Origin: Marinobacter sp.
GTDB taxonomy: Bacteria > Pseudomonadota > Gammaproteobacteria > Pseudomonadales > Oleiphilaceae
Assembly: GCA_014359475.1 (NCBI GenBank)
Contig: JACIZI010000003.1
Location: 62,001 to 126,000 of the forward strand
DNA: 64,000 nt
Reading direction: 5' to 3'
The number at the start of each line of letters is the position of its first letter. Position 1 is the stretch's first letter. Both the position numbers and the translations under genes were made by a program. This document shows, piece by piece, positions 59,266 through 64,000 of this stretch. A model generated the notes under the pieces. The model was not told where the DNA came from, did no database searches, and saw only the letters and a list, made by a program, of their open reading frames with translations.

Positions 59266-60063
59266 ATGAAATCGTTGAGAGCATGGCTATACAGCAGCGG
59301 CCTGTTGATTGCCCTGGTTGCCCTGGGGCCGCTCCTTCTGGCTGCGAGCGGCAGCCTGCATGGGGCAGAGGACTGGCGCACGGCCAACCGGGATTCAGCG
59401 GGTATTGCGCCGGATCCGGCGGCGTATGAAGAAGCGATTGTGCAGGTATACGGAGCCCGGGCCTGGAGCTGGCGGGGCTATTTTGCGGTGCACACCTGGA
59501 TCAGTACCAAGGAAGCTGGGGCGGATCACTACAAGGTGCACGAAGTGACCGGATGGCGACGCTATGTCGTCAACTCCCGGCCAGATGTGCCTGACCGGCA
59601 CTGGTACGGTGCCAGACCGACGCTCTATGCCGACCTGCGCGGTCCGGAGGCAGCTGGCCTGATTCCGGACATTGAAGCCGCCGTACAGAGTTATCCATGG
59701 CAGGAACAATACGAAGCCTGGCCAGGCCCCAACAGCAATACCTTTGTGGCCTGGGTAATCCGGGAAACCCCGGGACTGGATATTGCGTTGCCCAGCCATG
59801 CGATCGGCAAGGACTATCTGGGAGCCTCTCTGGTATCAGAGACACCCGGCGGACTCGGTTACCAGCTGTCTCTGGGGGGCTACTTTGGCTTACTGGCAGG
59901 CGTTCGTGAGGGACTGGAGCTGAACATCCTGGGGTTGTCGCTGGGCATCAACCCCGCCGCTCTTTCCATAAAACTGCCTGGCCTCGGGGAACTGGGCCTG
60001 CTCAATCCGAACCCCATGGCAGATAGCGATCCGGCACCCATCACCTCCGCAGACGCTGACTGA
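59266..60063 (+). CDS. DUF3750 protein
   Basis: This 265-residue protein has an N-terminal membrane anchor or signal (LYSSGLLIALVALGPLLLAA) and matches DUF3750: AVHTWISTKEAGADHYKVHE, then YEAWPGPNSNTFVAWVIRET and GGYFGLLAGVREGLELNILG. The function is not known. It is probably periplasmic or membrane-tethered. The ATG at 59266 is chosen because the signal begins there. It is divergent from dodecin. Confidence 0.88.
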   Translation: MKSLRAWLYSSGLLIALVALGPLLLAASGSLHGAEDWRTANRDSAGIAPDPAAYEEAIVQVYGARAWSWRGYFAVHTWISTKEAGADHYKVHEVTGWRRYVVNSRPDVPDRHWYGARPTLYADLRGPEAAGLIPDIEAAVQSYPWQEQYEAWPGPNSNTFVAWVIRETPGLDIALPSHAIGKDYLGASLVSETPGGLGYQLSLGGYFGLLAGVREGLELNILGLSLGINPAALSIKLPGLGELGLLNPNPMADSDPAPITSADAD

Positions 60064-60065
60064 TT

Positions 60066-60212
60066 TCAGAGCCGGGCAAATTCCAGATAGCGGCTGGCGG
60101 CGCGTTTTTTCTCGTCGCCAGACTCCAGCAGGTGCTCGCGCAGACGGTCAATGATGCGGAAGTAGTTATCAGGCCCACTCGCCGATCCGACTGACTCTAC
60201 CGTCGGCGGCAT
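60066..60212 (-). CDS. Small 48-residue protein downstream of the DUF1415 gene
   Basis: An ATG at 60212 opens a 48-codon frame (MPPTVESVGSASGPDNYFRI, then DRLREHLLESGDEKKRAASR and YLEFARL). It is amphipathic and helical and reads like a real protein. It lies 33 bp after the DUF1415 stop on the same strand. The ribosome site is weak (AAG). No family is recognised. Confidence 0.5.
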   Translation of the reverse strand: MPPTVESVGSASGPDNYFRIIDRLREHLLESGDEKKRAASRYLEFARL

Positions 60213-60245
60213 TACTTGAGCACTTTCTGATCGATCCTGTTTCCG

Positions 60246-60800
60246 TTAATCCGGGGCTGCCAGCAACTCCCTGAGCTTATCAACACCTATTCGGTTCATC
60301 CGTTCGATGTTCCTGCCAGGAATACCTTCCACGTCCGGATGGCAATCAATCGCCTGGGCAAGGCTGTCTTCTCTCAACAGATGCAGCATCGGCCAGGGGG
60401 AACGGTTGGTGTAGTTCTCCGCGTCTTCCGGTCCGGTACCCTCAAACCGATAACAGGGGTGAAAACTGGCAATCTGGTAGATACCTTCCAGCCCCAGATA
60501 GTCCAGCAGATCCTCCGCCATGGCCAGGAAATTCAGGTAATCATCAAAGTCCTGTAAGGCTTCCGGAAGGATCAACAGCGTGGTTTCGGTTTCCGGACTG
60601 TCCTCCAGATGCTGTAACTCGGCGTGGAGCGCCTGTAACAGGGCTTCCTCGCTATCCGCATCGGTTTCGACAAACCTCACCCGGTCAGCCTCCAGTTCTT
60701 TTCTGGCAAACGGGCAAAGATTGAGGCCAACCACCACTCGCTCCACCCAACGACGAGTGTCGGAGATTACCGGACTTGCAGATTCCCGGGTATCGGTCAC
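60246..60800 (-). CDS. DUF1415 protein
   Basis: The 184-residue protein matches DUF1415: RRWVERVVVGLNLCPFARKE near the N-terminus, DFDDYLNFLAMAEDLL in the middle and FHPCYRFEGTGPEDAENYTN with SPWPMLHLLRE near the end. Two conserved cysteines are visible (CPF and PCY). The function is unknown. Its ATG overlaps the stop of the upstream methyltransferase-like gene by four bases. Confidence 0.9.
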   Translation of the reverse strand: MTDTRESASPVISDTRRWVERVVVGLNLCPFARKELEADRVRFVETDADSEEALLQALHAELQHLEDSPETETTLLILPEALQDFDDYLNFLAMAEDLLDYLGLEGIYQIASFHPCYRFEGTGPEDAENYTNRSPWPMLHLLREDSLAQAIDCHPDVEGIPGRNIERMNRIGVDKLRELLAAPD

Positions 60801-61531
60801 TGGACAGGCTTCCGCGCAAGGTAGACGGTATTGGACGACATACCGTTCTGGAAAGGATTGAAGAATTCCACCACCCGGGATTCAACATCCGCAAACAGTT
60901 CCTTCAACACCCGCTCGAACGGCTCATCGGGCGGATCCTGGGACCACATGGCGAAACAGCCACCGGGTTTGATCTGCAGTGCCATGCGGGACAGGGGCTC
61001 TACCGAATAGAAGCTAGCGCTGGATTGATTCAGCAGCGCCCGGGGGGAGTGGTCGATGTCCAGCAGAATGGCATCAAACTGACGGCCCGGCTGCTCCGGA
61101 TCAAAACCGCCCTGCTGCGGGTCCTGCACGGCCATATCAAAGAAACTGCCGTGCACGTAACGACAACGGGCATCTTCGTTCAGCACCTTACCCAGCGGCA
61201 CCTTCTCCTGCTGGTGCCAGTGAATCACGGTATCGACCGCTTCCACCACCAGCAGCTCATTCACCCGGTCGTGCTTTAGTGCCGCCTCAGCGGTGTAACC
61301 CAGTCCCAGTCCGCCAACCACGACATCCAGGGCATCTCCATCGACAGCCTCAATACCCAGATCGGCAAGTGCTACCTCCGCATCCACAAACATGCTGGAC
61401 ATCAGGAACTCCTCGCCCAGCTTGACCTCGTAGATATCACGGTCGCCCAGCGCCGGTATCCGCCGGCGACGCAGGCTCATCTGGCCAATGGACGATGGCT
61501 GACTGTCAATTTCCTCGAACAACAGACCCAT
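60797..61531 (-). CDS. Spermidine synthase-fold methyltransferase-like protein
   Basis: The 244-residue protein has the Rossmann methyltransferase core of the spermidine synthase family: LDVVVGGLGLGYTAEAAL is the nucleotide/cofactor loop, LLVVEAVDTVIHWHQ holds the acidic residue, and FDAILLDIDHSPRAL follows. The N-terminal strand region is short, and a true aminopropyltransferase would need more of it, so polyamine synthesis is not certain. It is the first of a coupled pair with the DUF1415 gene. Confidence 0.82.
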   Translation of the reverse strand: MGLLFEEIDSQPSSIGQMSLRRRRIPALGDRDIYEVKLGEEFLMSSMFVDAEVALADLGIEAVDGDALDVVVGGLGLGYTAEAALKHDRVNELLVVEAVDTVIHWHQQEKVPLGKVLNEDARCRYVHGSFFDMAVQDPQQGGFDPEQPGRQFDAILLDIDHSPRALLNQSSASFYSVEPLSRMALQIKPGGCFAMWSQDPPDEPFERVLKELFADVESRVVEFFNPFQNGMSSNTVYLARKPVQ

Positions 61532-61588
61532 GGGTGAACTCCGATAAACGAATGAGGCGGTTATTCTACAGGGATCCGGATCAGGAAA

Positions 61589-62437
61589 TCAGGCAGGCGC
61601 AGACGATTGGAGCAATGCGAGGGATCGGGCGAGACTCTGGGTGACGGGCGCATTCAGTTTCAGATCCACAATCGGATCCGCCCGGGTTTTCCCCAGGTTC
61701 AGGGTGACAATGGGTTTGCCCCACTCCCGGGCATAGCGACAGAAGCGGTAACCGGAATACACCATGAGCGAAGAACCGACCACCAGCAGGGCATCGCTTT
61801 CCCGGAGTGCATTCAGTCCCGTATCAACACGCTGTTTTGGCACATAATCCCCAAAGAACACCACATCCGGCTTGAGAATGCCGTCGCAACAGGGGCAATT
61901 GACGACCCGGAACCCACTGAAATCCACTGAAAGGTCCGCATCACCGTCGGGTGCGGCACTGGCGCTGAACCCCAGGTAATCCGGGTTCATCTCACCACTC
62001 CATTCATGCACCTGATCCCGCGTACAAAGGTAGCCACAGTCCATGCAGATAACCCGGTCCGCCCGTCCGTGCAGGTCCACCACTCGCTGGCTGCCGGCTT
62101 TCTGGTGCAAACGGTCGACATTCTGGGTCACCAGCAGGGAGGTGCGGGATTCCAGATCCGCCAGATGATAATGGGCAGGATTCGGCCGCGCACGGCTGAC
62201 CACCAGCCAGCCCACCAGGCTGCGGGCCCAGTAACGCTGGCGAATCGGCTCGCTGCCCAGGAACTCCTGGTGCTGGACCGGTTGGCGGCGCTTCCATTCC
62301 CCTTTCTGGTCCCGGTAATCGGGAATACCGGAGTCCGTGGAAACACCAGCACCGGACAGCACCATCACTTTCGGATGCTGCTGGAGAAACTCCGCCAGCT
62401 GCTCTCCGGCAAGGTCCGGTGCCATCATCCGCGCCAT
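61589..62437 (-). CDS. Sirtuin with zinc site (SIRT4-like, class II)
   Basis: This 282-residue deacylase has the NAD motif VLSGAGVSTDSGIPDYRD, the TQNVDRLHQKAG loop, the catalytic His in DLHGRADRVICMDC and a four-cysteine zinc site (CMDC and, later, CPCC) with an insertion of about 40 residues between the pairs. It resembles the class II / SIRT4-like bacterial sirtuins. It differs from the first sirtuin in this window, which lacks zinc cysteines. The stop of the upstream DUF2059 gene lies two bases before the start. Confidence 0.87.
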   Translation of the reverse strand: MARMMAPDLAGEQLAEFLQQHPKVMVLSGAGVSTDSGIPDYRDQKGEWKRRQPVQHQEFLGSEPIRQRYWARSLVGWLVVSRARPNPAHYHLADLESRTSLLVTQNVDRLHQKAGSQRVVDLHGRADRVICMDCGYLCTRDQVHEWSGEMNPDYLGFSASAAPDGDADLSVDFSGFRVVNCPCCDGILKPDVVFFGDYVPKQRVDTGLNALRESDALLVVGSSLMVYSGYRFCRYAREWGKPIVTLNLGKTRADPIVDLKLNAPVTQSLARSLALLQSSAPA

Positions 62438-62439
62438 GA

Positions 62440-63279
62440 TCAGGGCGCTCCGTTACCCAGCAGCTGGCTGAGTTTGCGACTGATCATATCCACCGGTTCC
62501 ATCAGTGCCTTCTGGATGCTCTGGGTGCTGATGCGAGTGAAAGCGGATCCGGCATCGCTTTCCAGAAAGGCCAGGTATTCCCGCAGTTCTTCCGGGGTGA
62601 ATGCGTTGTAGGTATACAGATAAGCCGTGTATACCTGCTGACCAACCTGGCCACGCAGCATGGTGCGCCGGCTTTCAACCTGTTGACGTAACTCGCCCAC
62701 CGGCATGGCTCCGGAACCCTTCAGGGCATTCATGGCCGCCGCCATACTGAACTGCATGGCAATAGCCGTATCCACCGCACTCTGGGTGGCCCGGGCTGCC
62801 TGATCGTAGCGATCAAACAGGCTGGCAAGCTCAGTTCCCTGATACTCTTTCACAAGAGCCGGCCCCTTGGCCTGCACCGCTTTCCAGGCAGAAGGGGATG
62901 AAGCCTCAATTTCAGCTTTCGAGATACGCTTTGCCAGGGGTGTCTGATACCAATCAGCAACCGCCGCAAGCTGAGACTCGCCAAGACTGCTCTGCAGATC
63001 CTCAACCACCTGTCGCTCGATATCGGCACCGCTGAATGCGCTGCTGACCACGGCACCGATGGAATTCACCAGGAACGGCTGTAATTGTGTGCCCTGGCTC
63101 AGCCCCCGGCGGATGCCCTCGTTAAGCATGGCCGGGTATTGGTCGATGATGTCGTCTATGGGGGAGGCGTCCACCACCTGCTGTGCGGTGGGCGCGGCGT
63201 GAGTGGTCACAGCGCTGGCAAACAGCACAGTGAAAACGGTGGCTTTCCAGACGGTAATCCTGGAGCGATGATCAGGCAT
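62440..63279 (-). CDS. DUF2059 protein
   Basis: This 279-residue protein has a signal peptide (KATVFTVLFASAVTTHA, cut before APTAQ) and a helical periplasmic domain. The C-terminal part with YNAFTPEELREYLAFLESDA resembles DUF2059. No function is established. It is cotranscribed with the sirtuin gene. Confidence 0.82.
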   Translation of the reverse strand: MPDHRSRITVWKATVFTVLFASAVTTHAAPTAQQVVDASPIDDIIDQYPAMLNEGIRRGLSQGTQLQPFLVNSIGAVVSSAFSGADIERQVVEDLQSSLGESQLAAVADWYQTPLAKRISKAEIEASSPSAWKAVQAKGPALVKEYQGTELASLFDRYDQAARATQSAVDTAIAMQFSMAAAMNALKGSGAMPVGELRQQVESRRTMLRGQVGQQVYTAYLYTYNAFTPEELREYLAFLESDAGSAFTRISTQSIQKALMEPVDMISRKLSQLLGNGAP

Positions 63280-63392
63280 GATACTCTTCCTTTCGGTTTT
63301 CCGGCGCGGGATGTGTCCGGGGGTTATGCCACGATGCCCGCCTTCCGGGCAAGAATATACGCTCCCGGTTCCATGACAGTTCTGTAGGATTT

Positions 63393-64000
63393 ATGAAACG
63401 CAGCCGCCAACAAAGACTCCGGGAACTTGGCCGGGATGCCCTGTGGCTGATCCTGCCCCTGGCCGGTCTGGTGCTGTCCATTGCCACGACACTCAGGCTG
63501 GGCCTGCTGGAACCGGAACCTCCCCGGCAACCGGACAATATTTGCGAGATATTCCGGGAACACCCGGTCTGGTATGACTATGCGGCGCAGTCACAGGAAC
63601 GCTGGGGCCTGCCCATAGCGACCCAGATGGCCTTCGTCTACTACGAGTCGTCATTCCGCAGTCATGCCCGCCCGCCCCGCGAGAAGCTGCTGGGCTTTAT
63701 TCCCTGGAACCGACCCTCCACCGCTCAGGGTTATTCCCAGGCCCTGGACCCCGCCTGGAGCGAGTACCTGGCGGAGGTGAACGATGGCCCCTTTGTGGTC
63801 CGGACCGACATGGAATATGCGCTCGACTTTATCGGCTGGTATAACCTGCTCAGCCACAAACAACTGGGCATCGCACTGACGAACCCTCGCCATCTGTACC
63901 TGGCCTACCACGAAGGACGGGCAGGATACCGGCGTAAAACCTGGGCCCAAAAGCCGATCATTCAGTCGCTGGCCGGCAAGATTGAAGCCCGGGCGTGGCG
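63393..64000 (+). CDS. Transglycosylase (SLT-like) domain protein, partial
   Basis: The gene starts at 63393 and runs off the window, so about 202 residues are visible. It has an N-terminal membrane anchor (ALWLILPLAGLVLSIATTL). A lysozyme-like SLT domain follows, with the catalytic Glu in VYYESSFRS and the GYSQALDPAW and LYLAYHEGRAGY segments typical of this fold. It probably cuts peptidoglycan in the periplasm. The C-terminus is not in view. TAGGA precedes the ATG. Confidence 0.72.
   Translation, partial: MKRSRQQRLRELGRDALWLILPLAGLVLSIATTLRLGLLEPEPPRQPDNICEIFREHPVWYDYAAQSQERWGLPIATQMAFVYYESSFRSHARPPREKLLGFIPWNRPSTAQGYSQALDPAWSEYLAEVNDGPFVVRTDMEYALDFIGWYNLLSHKQLGIALTNPRHLYLAYHEGRAGYRRKTWAQKPIIQSLAGKIEARAW

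Overview
The window looks like the chromosome of a marine, hydrocarbon-degrading gammaproteobacterium, most likely Marinobacter or a close relative. The reasons are an AlkB alkane hydroxylase, a complete acyclic-terpene (Atu) operon, several acyl-CoA ligases and dehydrogenases, an Mrp Na+/H+ antiporter, TRAP transport, and even codon usage throughout. I read no tRNA, rRNA, CRISPR array, prophage or complete insertion sequence. The genus is an inference from gene content, not a sequence match.

Layout: (1) 1-1241 (-), the edge of a locus with an outer-membrane barrel and a secreted protein carrying a double-glycine-like motif. (2) 1514-5736 (-), an unusual TRAP-type transporter: TatT-like lipoprotein, AdeT-like binding protein, DctM-type permease with a large insertion. 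(3) 6041-17406, atuR divergent from atuABCDEF and an FATP-type acyl-CoA synthetase, for citronellol/geraniol-type terpenoids. A palindromic operator sits inside the atu promoter. (4) 17588-22161, an NAD(P)-binding protein, a purine permease followed by a relic of apt, a fumarylacetoacetate hydrolase-fold protein and an ABC1/UbiB kinase-like protein. (5) 22333-25833, a CobB-type sirtuin and a D-2-hydroxyglutarate dehydrogenase divergent from serA. (6) 26039-29668, a coiled-coil protein, an OmpA-like lipoprotein, two alpha/beta hydrolases and a GIY-YIG protein. (7) 29874-34871, an imelysin / di-heme / imelysin / DUF1513 cluster typical of iron-regulated loci. (8) 34943-37508, an MFS protein, a small membrane protein and an eIF-2B-fold protein. 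(9) 37772-40657, PhoX with a Pho box, and small proteins. (10) 40820-44387, alkB, a 600-residue acyl-CoA dehydrogenase and a small protein. (11) 44564-52264, a possible leader peptide, mrpA(B)CDEFG and an AlkK-like ligase. (12) 52310-64000, housekeeping and accessory genes: dadA, SUI1, yigZ, a FemAB-like transferase, pncB with an internally deleted pncA relic, dodecin, DUF3750, DUF1415, a spermidine-synthase fold, a second sirtuin, DUF2059 and a partial transglycosylase-like gene.

The most unusual signals are non-coding. Two intergenic elements (18291-18402 and 22193-22306) share a 56-nt centre that can form two small hairpins. Each is enclosed by a 28-29 bp stem whose sequence is unrelated between the copies, and one inner hairpin shows compensatory changes. 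A second family of dispersed inverted-repeat elements (15427, 20081, 28254, 36677) has 19-bp termini; one copy is an internal-deletion form of another. There are also two gene relics beside functionally linked genes: apt behind a purine permease, and pncA in front of pncB.
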